Shown: in pieces, positions 26,392-35,916 of the stretch
How the letters are laid out: the number at the start of each line of letters is the position of its first letter
Numbering within the stretch: position 1 is the first letter of the stretch
NCBI RefSeq assembly: GCF_001310275.1
Contig: NZ_LGYZ01000121.1
Location: forward strand, 124,001 to 188,000
DNA from: Nocardia arizonensis
GTDB lineage: Bacteria; Actinomycetota; Actinomycetes; Mycobacteriales; Mycobacteriaceae
Reading direction: 5' to 3'
Length of the DNA: 64,000 nt
Position numbers and translations under genes: made by a program
The notes under the pieces: model-generated
The model's database searches: none
Seen by the model: only the letters and a program-made list of their open reading frames with translations
Told to the model about the DNA's origin: nothing

Positions 26392-27372
26392 TCAGGCGTT
26401 GCCGTTGAACAGGCCGGTGACCGATCCGTTCTCGAAGACCTCGCGGATCGTACGTGCCAGCAGCGGCGCGATGGACAACACCGTGAGCTGCGGGAACTTC
26501 TTCTCCTCGGTCAGCGGAAGGGTGTTGGTCACCACGACCTCCTTGGCGCCGCAGTTCGCGAGCCGCTCGGCGGCCGGATCGCTGAGCACGCCGTGGGTCG
26601 CGGCGATGACCACGTCGCCCGCGCCCGCCGCCTTCAGCACGTTGACCGCGCCCGCGATGGTGCCACCGGTGTCGATCATGTCGTCGATCAGGATGCAGGT
26701 GCGACCCTCGACCTCACCGACCACGCGATTGGCCTTGATCTGGTTCGGCACCATCGGGTCGCGGGTCTTGTGGATGAACGCCAGCGGGGAGCCGCCGAGC
26801 GAGTCGGCCCACTTCTCGGCGACGCGCACGCGACCGGCGTCGGGGGAGACCACCGTGATGTGCTCGAGGCTGTAGTTGGTGCGGATGTACTCGGCCAGCT
26901 GCAACTGCGCGTGCATGTGGTCGACCGGTCCGTCGAAGAAGCCCTGGATCTGGTCGGTGTGCAGGTCGACGGTGATGATGCGGTCAGCGCCCGCGGTCTT
27001 GAGCAGATCGGCGACCAGGCGGGCAGAGATGGGCTCGCGGCCGCGGTGCTTCTTGTCCTGGCGGGCGTAGGGGTAGAAGGGCAGAACCGCGGTGATCCGT
27101 TTGGCCGAACCGCGCTTGAGCGCGTCGATCATGATCAGCTGTTCCATCAGCCACTGGTTCAACGGGGCCGGAAAGCTTTGCAGGACAAAGGCATCCGATC
27201 CTCGGACGGATTCCTCGAAGCGGACGAAGATCTCGCCGTTGGCGAAGTCGCGCGCGGTCTGCGGGGTGACGTGGACGTCGAGTTCCTTCGCGACCTGTTC
27301 GGCCAGCTCAGGATGAGCGCGTCCCGAGAAGAGCATCAGGTTCTTCTGGTTGTCGATCCATGACGCGGTCAC
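26392..27372 (-). CDS. prs: Ribose-phosphate pyrophosphokinase
   Basis: Makes PRPP from ribose 5-phosphate and ATP for nucleotide, His and Trp synthesis. The 326-residue protein has RFEESVRGSDAFVLQS, the catalytic DLHTDQIQGFFD, the flexible-loop VSPDAGRVRVAEKW and the PRPP loop LIDDMIDTGGTI. The GTG start overlaps the glmU stop codon (TAGTG), so the two genes are coupled, as in M. tuberculosis glmU-prsA. Confidence 0.97.
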   Translation of the reverse strand: MTASWIDNQKNLMLFSGRAHPELAEQVAKELDVHVTPQTARDFANGEIFVRFEESVRGSDAFVLQSFPAPLNQWLMEQLIMIDALKRGSAKRITAVLPFYPYARQDKKHRGREPISARLVADLLKTAGADRIITVDLHTDQIQGFFDGPVDHMHAQLQLAEYIRTNYSLEHITVVSPDAGRVRVAEKWADSLGGSPLAFIHKTRDPMVPNQIKANRVVGEVEGRTCILIDDMIDTGGTIAGAVNVLKAAGAGDVVIAATHGVLSDPAAERLANCGAKEVVVTNTLPLTEEKKFPQLTVLSIAPLLARTIREVFENGSVTGLFNGNA

Positions 27373-28862
27373 TACTGTTTGCCATCCTTTTGCTCTGTTA
27401 CCCGACCCGATAGTTCGTCGGCCGTCGACAACGCTGCCGCCGCCGCCCGCGCCGCATCCGTCCCCGGACGGTGGCGCTGCACCCAGCCCTCGATGTTCTT
27501 CTGCGGCCCGCCGGACACCGCGAGTGCGCCGGGCGGAACGCTTCTGCGCAGTACAGTACCCGCAGCCGTATACGCCCCATCACCCACGGTCACCGGCGCG
27601 ACGAACATGGTGTCGCTGCCGGTGCGCACGTGCGAGCCGACGACGGTGTGGTGCTTGCGCACCCCGTCGTAGTTGACGAACACGCTGGACGCGCCGATGT
27701 TGCTGTGTTCACCGATGGTCGCGTCACCCACATATGTGAGATGAGGCACCTTCGAGTGCGCGCCGATGGAGGCGTTCTTCGTCTCCACGAACGCGCCCAA
27801 CTTGCCCGATTCGCCCACCACGGTGCCCGGCCGCAGATACGCGAACGGGCCGATGGTCGCACCGGGACCGATCGAGGCGCCCTCGCCGTGCGTGCGCACC
27901 ACCTTCGCCCCGTCGCCGACGAGCACGTCGGTGAGCGTGCAATCCGGCCCCACCTCGGCGTCCTCGCCGATGACCGTCGTGCCCAACAACTGGACCCCCG
28001 GACGCAGCACCGCGTCCCGGCCGATCTGCACCCCCGCGTCGACCCAGGTGCTCGCCGGATCGATCACCGTCACACCCGCACGCATGTGGCGCTCGAGGAT
28101 GTAGCGATTGAGCGTGCGCGTGGCCTGCGCCAACTGCACGCGATCGTTGACTCCCGTGACCTTGGCCGCATCCACCAGGCGCGCGCCGTGCACCGGATGG
28201 CCCGCCTCCCGAGCCAGCCGCAACACATCGGTCAGATACAGCTCGTGCTGGGCGTTGGCGGTCGAGAGCCGCCCGATCATGGTGCGCAGCACCCGCGCGT
28301 CGAAGGCGTAGACACCGGAGTTGACCTCGGTGATCGCGGCCTGCGCCGGCGTCGCGTCGGCGTGCTCGACGATCTCGACCACACCGCCGTCGGCATCGCG
28401 CACGATCCGGCCGTAGCCGTTGGCGTCCTCCGGGACGAAGGTCAGCACGGTCACCGCCGAACGCTCGGGATAGCTGCGGTGCTCGTCCAGCAGCGCGCTC
28501 AGGGTATGCCCGTCGAGCAGCGGCACGTCGGCCGAAGTCACCAGCAGATCGCCGGAGAAATCCGCGGGCAGCGTCTGCAACGCGCACTGCACGGCGTGGC
28601 CGGTGCCGAGTTGCCGCTCCTGAAGCGCGGGCGTGATCTCGCGGCTCAGATCGGCGGCCACCGCGTCAACGGCGGCGCCCACTTGTTCGCGATCGTGGCC
28701 AACCACGGTGATGAGATACGCGGGGTCGATCTCGTTCGCCGCGTGCAACGCGTGCGCGAGCATGCTCCGACCGGCCAGCGAATGCAACACCTTGGGTGTC
28801 TTCGACCGCATTCGCGTCCCGGCTCCGGCGGCGAGAACGACGACGGCGGTCTGCTGTGGCAT
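27372..28862 (-). CDS. glmU: Bifunctional N-acetylglucosamine-1-phosphate uridyltransferase/glucosamine-1-phosphate acetyltransferase
   Basis: GlmU makes UDP-GlcNAc for peptidoglycan. The 496-residue protein has the uridyltransferase motif LAAGAGTRMRSKTPKVLH at the N-terminus, EVNSGVYAFDA, and a left-handed beta-helix acetyltransferase domain with repeated hexapeptides (IGPGATIGPFAYLRPGTVVG) and the active-site region KNASIGAHSKVPHLTYVGDA. A short actinobacterial C-terminal extension ends it. Confidence 0.97.
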   Translation of the reverse strand: MPQQTAVVVLAAGAGTRMRSKTPKVLHSLAGRSMLAHALHAANEIDPAYLITVVGHDREQVGAAVDAVAADLSREITPALQERQLGTGHAVQCALQTLPADFSGDLLVTSADVPLLDGHTLSALLDEHRSYPERSAVTVLTFVPEDANGYGRIVRDADGGVVEIVEHADATPAQAAITEVNSGVYAFDARVLRTMIGRLSTANAQHELYLTDVLRLAREAGHPVHGARLVDAAKVTGVNDRVQLAQATRTLNRYILERHMRAGVTVIDPASTWVDAGVQIGRDAVLRPGVQLLGTTVIGEDAEVGPDCTLTDVLVGDGAKVVRTHGEGASIGPGATIGPFAYLRPGTVVGESGKLGAFVETKNASIGAHSKVPHLTYVGDATIGEHSNIGASSVFVNYDGVRKHHTVVGSHVRTGSDTMFVAPVTVGDGAYTAAGTVLRRSVPPGALAVSGGPQKNIEGWVQRHRPGTDAARAAAAALSTADELSGRVTEQKDGKQ

Positions 28863-28970
28863 GGATCTCCCTCGGCTGCCTGTTCATCGTGTTGGCGGCT
28901 TCGTATTCGGTCAGCGCTGTGCTGAGGTCAGCGATGTGCGCGGCCAACGATAGGCCATCGTGCCGATGTG

Positions 28971-29041
28971 CTCCGCCGCCAGGACTCGAACCTGAACTAT
29001 CTGAACCAAAATCAGAGGTGCTGCCATTACACTACGGCGGA
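28971..29041 (-). tRNA. tRNA-Gln (anticodon UUG)
   Basis: 71 bases on the minus strand. The acceptor stem pairs TCCGCCG with CGGCGGA. The anticodon stem TCTGA/TCAGA closes a seven-base loop TTTTGGT whose anticodon TTG is at 29007-29009. The T arm carries GGTTCGAGTCC. CCA is not encoded. A tRNA-Gln next to glmU is usual in related genomes. The rest of the roughly 455 bases between glmU and the next TetR gene holds nothing else I can identify. Confidence 0.93.
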
Positions 29042-29318
29042 TCGTCACACCGGCGGATCTGGCGCAACCCGCCGCTGTGCGCACGGCACGGCATGAATCC
29101 TCGCACGAGACCCCGCCCCACGTCGAGCTAGTACGCCCACGAGCCGGTTTCCCGCCGACCGACCACGTGAGATCGATTGCCTCGCCGGTGAGTGGACGGG
29201 GTGGCGAGGCGCCGCCAGGAGCTGTCCGGAACAGTTGTCTCGGAACGGTACCGTCCGTGCAGGGAGGCACATATGCGCGCAACACACTTCCCCGAGCCGC
29301 GACCGACCCCGAAGGCAC

Positions 29319-30050
29319 ATGGGTAACTCGCCCGGACCGGCGCGGAGCAGGCCCGACCCCGACACCGGAGTCGAGTCGGCCGACCCGCCCGCGAGCGAGC
29401 GCGCACGCAAGGGCGCGACACCGCCGCGGCCGCGGATGACCGGCACCCAGCGACGCAGGCAACTGATCGAAATCGGACGCGCGCTGTTCGCCGAGCGCGG
29501 CTATGAAGCCACCTCGATCGAGGAGATCGCGCAACGCGCCCAGGTCTCCAAACCCGTGGTGTACGAACACTTCGGCGGCAAGGAAGGCCTCTACGCCGTC
29601 GTCGTCGACCGCGAGATGTCGATGCTGCTCGACATGATCACCTCCTCGCTCACACGCAACCGGTCCCGGGTGCGCCTGGAACAGGTCGTGCTGGCCCTGC
29701 TCACCTATATCGAGGAACGCACCGACGGATTCCGAATCCTGGTGCGCGACCAGCCCGTCGCCACCGACGACGGGCGCTACTCGAGCCTGCTCAACGAGGC
29801 CGTCAACCAGGTCGCCCACATCCTCGCGGGCGACTTCGGCCGCCGCGGCCTCGACACCGGCCTCGCCACGCTCTACGCCCAAGGTCTGGTCGGTACGGTC
29901 TCCACCGCCGCGACCTGGTGGCTGGATGCGCGCACACCGTCGAAAGAGGTTGTCGCGGCACATCTGGTGAATCTGTGCTGGAACGGGCTCAGCCACCTCG
30001 AAGCGGACCCGCAACTCAGCTCGGAATGGCCGACGGCCGCCACCGATTGA
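29319..30050 (+). CDS. TetR family transcriptional regulator (Rv1019-like)
   Basis: 243 residues from ATG 29319, with a disordered Pro-rich leader of about 40 residues. The helix-turn-helix is clear: RRRQLIEIGRALFAERGYEATS then IAQRAQVSKPVVYEHFGGKEGLY (about 46-95). The C-terminal ligand domain is full length. It sits between glmU and mfd, exactly where M. tuberculosis has Rv1019. The region between it and glmU carries only the tRNA-Gln gene. Confidence 0.9.
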   Translation: MGNSPGPARSRPDPDTGVESADPPASERARKGATPPRPRMTGTQRRRQLIEIGRALFAERGYEATSIEEIAQRAQVSKPVVYEHFGGKEGLYAVVVDREMSMLLDMITSSLTRNRSRVRLEQVVLALLTYIEERTDGFRILVRDQPVATDDGRYSSLLNEAVNQVAHILAGDFGRRGLDTGLATLYAQGLVGTVSTAATWWLDARTPSKEVVAAHLVNLCWNGLSHLEADPQLSSEWPTAATD

Positions 30051-30165
30051 CCGAGATTGTTAACCAGCGAATTGCGATGGAGGCCCGGCCGAATGCTCGA
30101 ATTGGTTAACGCACGACCGCCTGATGGTACCGTTCACGCATCCTCTGGGTGCTGTTCGGGCGGTG

Positions 30166-30203
30166 TGTCGGTCTTACTTCGGGATGTCGGTCTACTTCAG
30201 GAT
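30166..30203. promoter_or_regulatory. Imperfect tandem direct repeat upstream of a TetR gene
   Basis: TGTCGGTCTTACTTCGGGAT (30166-30185) is followed at once by TGTCGGTCTACTTCAGGAT (30185-30203). The pair ends about 30 bases before the TetR start and is a candidate autoregulatory site. Confidence 0.5.
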
Positions 30204-30234
30204 GGCTGGTTTCAGGAAATGACAGGCGGATCTG

Positions 30235-30882
30235 ATGGCTAGGCAAGCGCGCGCGGAGATCACGCGCGACTCCGTCCTCGCGGGCGCTGCCGATGTCTTT
30301 CTGCGCTTGGGATATGCGAACGCGAGCCTGAGCGAGATCATCGCGCAATCGAACGTGACCAAGGGCGCCTTGTACTTTCACTTCGGGTCGAAGGAAGAAC
30401 TCGCCCGTGCGGTGGTCGACCAGGGCAACGAACGCTTGGTCGGATCGTGCCAGGGATTCTTCGATCCACGGGTACCCGCGCTCGAAGCGTGCATCGGGAT
30501 CACCTACGTGGTCGCGGACCTATCCATGAATGATCCGATGGTCGGAGCGATGCTCAAGCTCACCCATCAAATCGGCGATTTCAAGGGCGCCCAGGGCGAG
30601 AACATCGCCAAGACATGGGGTGACACCTACCGGTTGCTCGCCGAACGCGCCATCGCACAAGGAGATCTGGAAGCCGACCTCGATCCCGATGTGATCGGTC
30701 TGCTGCTCCAGGAGATCACCGCGGGCGTGCACATCGTGGCGGTCGGCACCGAGTCGATCGACCAGATGGCGACCCGCATGGAACGGGCCTGGTATTTCCT
30801 GCTACCGTCCCTCGTCCCCGGGGAGAAGCTCTCGTACTTCCGGGAATTCGCAGCCCGAAGGCTCCGCAGATACGTGCCGTAA
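30235..30882 (+). CDS. TetR regulator of the ScbR/gamma-butyrolactone-receptor type
   Basis: 215 residues from ATG 30235. The DNA-binding region is LAGAADVFLRLGYANASLSEIIAQSNVTKGALYFHFGSKEELA, closely following the pattern of the ScbR/ArpA autoregulator-receptor branch (the VTKGALYFHF helix). The C-terminal half has a Trp (in TWGDTYRLLA) like the ligand-contacting region of that branch. No butyrolactone synthase gene is nearby, so it is an orphan receptor-like regulator. It is an addition relative to the M. tuberculosis order (Rv1019-mfd). Confidence 0.8.
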   Translation: MARQARAEITRDSVLAGAADVFLRLGYANASLSEIIAQSNVTKGALYFHFGSKEELARAVVDQGNERLVGSCQGFFDPRVPALEACIGITYVVADLSMNDPMVGAMLKLTHQIGDFKGAQGENIAKTWGDTYRLLAERAIAQGDLEADLDPDVIGLLLQEITAGVHIVAVGTESIDQMATRMERAWYFLLPSLVPGEKLSYFREFAARRLRRYVP

Positions 30883-30887
30883 TACTG

Positions 30888-30906
30888 GCGGCGCCTCCGG
30901 CGCCGC
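30888..30906 (+). terminator. 8-bp stem hairpin after the TetR gene
   Basis: GCGGCGCC-TCC-GGCGCCGC starts six bases after the TetR stop. It is also the first part of the composite repeat described at 30909-31124. Confidence 0.6.
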
Positions 30907-30908
30907 GG

Positions 30909-31124
30909 GTTCGCGGCCCTTTGGGTCTCGCGTCCGAGCGGCCGATACTTGCTCCTTCGTCGCATCGTTTCGACCACTCGGACGCGAGACGGCCGCGAAC
31001 TGGATCTCTGGCCGTGCCTTCGGCACGGCGGGGTTCGCGGCCCCTTATGTCTCGCGTCCGAGTGGTCGTTACTCGCGCCTTCGTTGCTTTGTCTCGGCTG
31101 CTCGGACGCGAGGGGGCTGCGAAT
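30909..31124. repeat. Tandem pair of composite palindromic elements (period about 124 bases)
   Basis: Copy A (30909-31000) has nested perfect arms: GTTCGCGGCC (30909) with GGCCGCGAAC (30991), and GTCTCGCGTCCGAG (30925) with CTCGGACGCGAGAC (30977), around a 38-base loop. Copy B (31033-31124) repeats the left arms exactly and pairs 12 bp inside and 8 of 10 outside. Each copy is preceded by an 8-bp hairpin (30888-30906 and 31011-31029). The whole region 30883-31344 has no convincing gene. Confidence 0.85.
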
Positions 31125-31344
31125 TGTGGCTGTGGTCTTGCTTCTGGCGCGGCGGGTTCGTGGGGGTCGCTGTCGGGTTGCGGGAGGATCGGCCGGTGCG
31201 GCTGGGGTGATCTTTCGGTGTTGGTTCGCGCTTGGGGCCGGGGTGGGTGGCCGGGGTACCGATGGTGGGGGCGGCGGTCGGGTCGCGGCCGGTGTTTAGA
31301 CTCGATTGGCTGATCAAACCACCGCCTCGTCGCAGGAGTAGTCG

Positions 31345-34300
31345 ATGTCGTCCCACCGTCCACCTCTCGCGGGACTGGCCACGGTGGCCGGCTCCGACAT
31401 CGGCTTGCGGACCGTCTCCGACCTGGTGGGCAAGTCCTCGGTCGAACTGGTCGCGCCGGTGGCGGCGCGGCCGTTCGTGGCCGCCACGGTGGCGGCGAAA
31501 CAGCCGTTGGTGGTGGTCACGGCTACGGGGCGGGAGGCCGACGATCTCGCGGTCGAGCTGACCGAGATGCTGGGGGGCGGCGTCGCGCAATTCCCCTCGT
31601 GGGAGACCTTGCCGCACGAACGGCTCTCCCCGGGGGCCGATACGGTCGGGCGCAGGCTCGAGGTGCTGCGGCGTCTGGCTCATCCGCGTGACCCCGTTTT
31701 CCCGGATCCGCTCCGGGTGGTCGTGACCACCGTGCGGTCGCTGATGCAGCCAATGGCGGCGGGGCTGGGGGATATCGCGCCGATCGTGCTGCGCGTCGGC
31801 GCGGAGTTCGATTTCGACGAATTGCTCACGCGGCTGGTGGAATTCGCGTATACGCGGGTGGACATGGTGGGTAAGCGTGGCGAGTTCGCCGTGCGGGGCG
31901 GGATTCTCGATCTGTTTCCGCCCACCGCGGATCATCCGGTGCGCGTGGAGTTCTGGGGTGATGAGATCACCGAGCTGCGGCCGTTCTCGGTCGCCGACCA
32001 GCGCTCGCTCACCGATGTCGCGGTGGATGTGGTGGCCGCGCCGCCGTGTCGGGAGTTGCTGCTGACCGACGCGGTACGTGACCGGGCGGCGGCCGTGGCG
32101 GCGGACAACGCCGCGGACGCGGCGCTGGTCGAGATGCTGGAGAAGCTGGCCGAGGGTATTCCGGTGGACGGGATGGAGGCGTTGCTGCCGGTTCTGCAAC
32201 CGGGTGAGCTGCGGCTGCTGACCGAGGTGCTGCCGCGGGGCGCGCATCTGCTGCTGTGCGATCCGGAGAAGATCCGCACGCGTGCCGCCGACCTGGTGCG
32301 CACCGGCGAGGAGTTCCTGGAGGCGTCGTGGACGGCGGCGTCCTTCGGCGGCGCGGCGCCGCTCGGCGGGCACGGGCTCGATCTGGCCGCCTCCGGCTAT
32401 CGCGGACTCTCCGATATACGTGAAAGCGCCGACCGCGAGGGCCTGCCCTGGTGGACCTTGAGCCCTCTGACCTCGGGTGACCCGGCCGAGGTCGTGTTGC
32501 CGATGCTGGCGGGTCCGGCCGCGCGCGGGTCCGACGAACTGGTGGCGACCATCTTCGCCTCGCTGCGCGCCCACGTCGCCACCGGCGCTCGCGCGGTCGT
32601 CGTGGTAGCCGGTCACGGTACGGCCGCGCGCATTCTGGAGCGGCTCGCCGACGCCGACGTTCCGGCGGGGGTGCTCGCGCCGGGCGCCGAACCCGAGCCG
32701 GGTGTGGTGGGGGTGCTCTGCGGTTCGCTGCACGACGGACTCGTCTTCGACGACGCCGGACTCGTCGTGGTCGCCGAATCCGATCTCACCGGCAATCGCG
32801 TCACCGCGCCCGCCGAGGGCAAACGGCTGCCCGCCAAGCGGCGCAATCAGGTCGACCCGCTGGCCCTCAACGCGGGCGATATGGTCGTGCACGACCAGCA
32901 CGGCATCGGCAAATTCGTGGAGATGATCGAGCGCACGGTGGGCGGCGCGCGCCGGGAGTACCTGGTCATCGAGTACGCGCCGGGTAAGCGCGGTCAGCCG
33001 GGCGACAGGCTGTTCGTGCCGATGGAGTCGCTGGATCAGCTCTCGCGCTATGTCGGCGGGGAGATGCCGAGCCTGTCCAAACTCGGCGGCTCGGACTGGG
33101 CGAACACCAAACGCAAGGCCCGCAAGGCCGTTCGTGAGATCGCGGGTGAACTGGTGCAGCTCTATGCCGCCCGGCAGGCGGCGCCCGGACACGCGTTCGG
33201 CGCGGATACCCCGTGGCAGCAGGAGATGGAGGACGCGTTCGCCTTCACCGAGACCGTCGACCAGATGACGGCCATCGCCGAGGTCAAATCCGATATGGAG
33301 AAACCGGTGCCGATGGACCGCGTGGTCTGCGGCGATGTCGGCTACGGCAAGACCGAGATCGCGGTGCGCGCGGCGTTCAAGGCGGTCCAGGACGGCAAAC
33401 AGGTGGTCGTGCTGGTGCCGACGACCCTGCTGGCCCAACAGCATCTCCAGACCTTCACCGAGCGGGTGGCCGGATTCCCGGTCACCGTGAAGGGACTGTC
33501 GCGGTTCACCGACCCGGCCGAATCGCGCGAGGTGCTCGCGGGTATGGCAGACGGGTCGGTGGACATCGTGGTCGGCACGCACCGGCTCCTACAGACGGGG
33601 GTGCGCTGGAAGGACCTCGGTCTGGTGATCGTGGACGAGGAGCAGCGCTTCGGCGTCGAGCACAAGGAACACATCAAGGCGCTGCGCACGCACGTCGACG
33701 TGCTCACCATGTCGGCGACGCCGATTCCGCGCACCCTGGAGATGAGCCTCGCGGGCATCCGTGAGATGTCGACGATCCTCACCCCGCCGGAGGAACGCCA
33801 CCCGGTGCTCACCTATGTCGGCGGCTATAACGACAAGCAGGTCACCGCCGCCATCCGGCGCGAACTGCTGCGCGACGGCCAGGTGTTCTACGTGCACAAC
33901 CGGGTGTCCTCGATCGACAAGGCCGCCAAGCGGATTCGCGATCTGGTTCCGGAGGCGCGGGTGGTGGTCGCGCACGGCCAGATGAACGAGGACATGCTCG
34001 AACAGACCGTGCAGGGCTTCTGGCAGCGCGAATTCGACGTGCTGGTGTGCACGACGATCATCGAGACCGGTCTCGACATCTCCAATGCCAACACCCTCGT
34101 CGTGGAGCGCGCCGACGCGCTCGGCCTGTCCCAGCTGCATCAGCTGCGCGGCCGGGTCGGTCGCAGCCGGGAACGCGGATACGCCTACTTCCTGTATCCG
34201 CCGGAGAAGCCGCTCACCGAGACCGCCTACGACCGGTTGGCGACCATCGCCCAGAATTCCGACCTCGGCGCGGGTATGGCCGTGGCCATGAAGGATCTCG

Positions 34301-34959
34301 AGATCCGCGGCGCCGGTAACGTTCTCGGCGCCGAACAGTCCGGGCACGTGGCGGGCGTCGGCTTCGACCTGTACGTGCGGCTGGTGGGCGAGGCGGTCGA
34401 GGCGTATCGGGCCGCCGCCGACGGAAAGCCCATCACCACCGAGGAGGTCAAAGAGGTCCGCATCGACCTGCCGGTGGACGCGCACATCCCGCCGGACTAC
34501 ATCGCCAGCGATCGCCTGCGGCTGGAGGCATACCGCAAATTGGCCGCTGCGCAGGATGATTCGGCGCTGGCCGCGGTTGTCGAGGAACTGGTCGACCGAT
34601 ACGGGCCGCTGCCGGTCGAGGTCGGGCGCCTGGTGTCGGTGGCGAAGCTGCGGCTGCTGGCGCGCGAGTACGGTGTCACCGAGATCGCGGTCACCGGAAC
34701 GACATTGAAGGTATCGCCGCTGCTGAACCTGCCCGATTCCAAACAGCTGCGGCTCAAGCGCATCTACCCGAGCGCGGGATACAAGGCCGCCAGCGGTGTG
34801 GTGCAGTTGCCGCTGCCCCGGGTGCACGACAGCGTCGGAGCCGATCGGGTGCGCGACGTGCAGTTGTTGCAGTACGTCGCTGATCTGTTGCTGGCGCTGG
34901 ACGGGAAGGCCGGGGGCGCGGTGGATCTGCGGGTCGCCACCGAGGTGTCGGCGAATTGA
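31345..34959 (+). CDS. mfd: Transcription-repair coupling factor Mfd
   Basis: Translocase that removes RNA polymerase stalled at lesions and recruits UvrA. 1204 residues, the standard length. The N-terminal UvrB-like module (PFVAATVAAKQPLVVVTATGREA; SWETLPHERLSPGADTVGRR) is followed by the RNA-polymerase-interacting domain (MVVHDQHGIGKFVEMI). Next is a RecG-like helicase with Walker A CGDVGYGKTEIA (about 662), DEEQRFG (about 763) and SATPIPRTLEMSL, and a complete C-terminal TRCF domain. mazG overlaps its stop. Confidence 0.98.
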   Translation: MSSHRPPLAGLATVAGSDIGLRTVSDLVGKSSVELVAPVAARPFVAATVAAKQPLVVVTATGREADDLAVELTEMLGGGVAQFPSWETLPHERLSPGADTVGRRLEVLRRLAHPRDPVFPDPLRVVVTTVRSLMQPMAAGLGDIAPIVLRVGAEFDFDELLTRLVEFAYTRVDMVGKRGEFAVRGGILDLFPPTADHPVRVEFWGDEITELRPFSVADQRSLTDVAVDVVAAPPCRELLLTDAVRDRAAAVAADNAADAALVEMLEKLAEGIPVDGMEALLPVLQPGELRLLTEVLPRGAHLLLCDPEKIRTRAADLVRTGEEFLEASWTAASFGGAAPLGGHGLDLAASGYRGLSDIRESADREGLPWWTLSPLTSGDPAEVVLPMLAGPAARGSDELVATIFASLRAHVATGARAVVVVAGHGTAARILERLADADVPAGVLAPGAEPEPGVVGVLCGSLHDGLVFDDAGLVVVAESDLTGNRVTAPAEGKRLPAKRRNQVDPLALNAGDMVVHDQHGIGKFVEMIERTVGGARREYLVIEYAPGKRGQPGDRLFVPMESLDQLSRYVGGEMPSLSKLGGSDWANTKRKARKAVREIAGELVQLYAARQAAPGHAFGADTPWQQEMEDAFAFTETVDQMTAIAEVKSDMEKPVPMDRVVCGDVGYGKTEIAVRAAFKAVQDGKQVVVLVPTTLLAQQHLQTFTERVAGFPVTVKGLSRFTDPAESREVLAGMADGSVDIVVGTHRLLQTGVRWKDLGLVIVDEEQRFGVEHKEHIKALRTHVDVLTMSATPIPRTLEMSLAGIREMSTILTPPEERHPVLTYVGGYNDKQVTAAIRRELLRDGQVFYVHNRVSSIDKAAKRIRDLVPEARVVVAHGQMNEDMLEQTVQGFWQREFDVLVCTTIIETGLDISNANTLVVERADALGLSQLHQLRGRVGRSRERGYAYFLYPPEKPLTETAYDRLATIAQNSDLGAGMAVAMKDLEIRGAGNVLGAEQSGHVAGVGFDLYVRLVGEAVEAYRAAADGKPITTEEVKEVRIDLPVDAHIPPDYIASDRLRLEAYRKLAAAQDDSALAAVVEELVDRYGPLPVEVGRLVSVAKLRLLAREYGVTEIAVTGTTLKVSPLLNLPDSKQLRLKRIYPSAGYKAASGVVQLPLPRVHDSVGADRVRDVQLLQYVADLLLALDGKAGGAVDLRVATEVSAN

Positions 34960-35651
34960 CCGACACCGATCGCGACCCGGTCGCGGTGACCGCGCACGCC
35001 CTCGCCGAGGCCGTGGACGTGATGAACCGGCTGTGGGAATTCGGCGGCTGGGAGGTCACTCAGACCCACGATTCGCTGCGACCCTACCTGCTGGAGGAGA
35101 CCTACGAGCTGCTCGACGCCATCCAGGCAGGCGACGCCGAGACCATTCGGGAGGAACTCGGCGACCTGCTGCTCCAAGTCCTGTTCCACGCCAGGATCGC
35201 CGAGGCCGCCGGTGAGTTCACCGTCGGTGACGTGGCCGCCGCACTGGTCACGAAACTGGTCAATCGCAGTCCGCACCTTGGGGATTCGCGCATCGACCCG
35301 GCGGCCACGCTCGCGGAGAAGATCGCCGCGCAGGAGGCGGCGTGGGAGGAGCGCAAATCGGCGGAGAAGGCCCGGCGCTCCTGTCTGGACGGTATCGCCA
35401 TGGCCCAGCCCGCGCTCGCGTTGGCCGAGAAGGTGATAGGCCGCGCGACCAAGGCTGGGTTGCCCGAGGATCTGATCGGCGAGGAACTGCGCGTGGTGCG
35501 TCTCGGCGGCCCGGACAGCGCCGAGGAGCGCCTTCGCAAGGCCGCACTGACCTTCGCCACGCGCGTTCGAGCCGCCGAGGACGCCGCCGAGGCCGCGCGC
35601 GGCGCGCGTCTGCCCCTGACCTCGCAGGACTGGCGCGCCCACTGGGCGTGA
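34956..35651 (+). CDS. mazG: Nucleoside triphosphate pyrophosphohydrolase MazG
   Basis: House-cleaning all-alpha NTP pyrophosphatase. 231 residues from a TTG start at 34956 that overlaps the mfd stop, so translation is coupled. The metal motif is EETYELLDAI...EELGDLLLQVLFHARIA, followed by a shortened second domain (SPHLGDSRID, EERKSAEKARRS). The gene order mfd-mazG matches M. tuberculosis Rv1020-Rv1021. Confidence 0.93.
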   Translation: MTDTDRDPVAVTAHALAEAVDVMNRLWEFGGWEVTQTHDSLRPYLLEETYELLDAIQAGDAETIREELGDLLLQVLFHARIAEAAGEFTVGDVAAALVTKLVNRSPHLGDSRIDPAATLAEKIAAQEAAWEERKSAEKARRSCLDGIAMAQPALALAEKVIGRATKAGLPEDLIGEELRVVRLGGPDSAEERLRKAALTFATRVRAAEDAAEAARGARLPLTSQDWRAHWA

Positions 35652-35916
35652 GCGATTCGGGATTCGTCCGATCGCGAACGTGCCGTCACCGCGCGGCGGA
35701 CCAGCTTCCATGCGAGCCTGCTATGTCGACCGGGGATCACGGTATTCGGGAAGCGATGGCGGGCAGAGTGGCGGCCGTGCGGGATCGGGCAGAGAATTCT
35801 CCGCGAGTCGGTTTCGCAACGGTCGGGTACCGATTGAAAACCGGCGCAACAAAAATCGGGACTACGATAATAATCGTGCTGAAAGGCGGCGCGACCGCGC
35901 CGAACGGAAGGGGATC

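Noticed and set aside
31069..33582. An 837-codon open frame on the minus strand opposite mfd
   Set aside because: It is the complementary shadow of mfd: Arg/His-rich, no motif, and typical of high-GC third-position bias.
35830..35916. AT-rich stretch with ACGATAATAATCGT ahead of terD as an operator
   Set aside because: The arms are only 5 bp and the pattern may be just a promoter -10 region.
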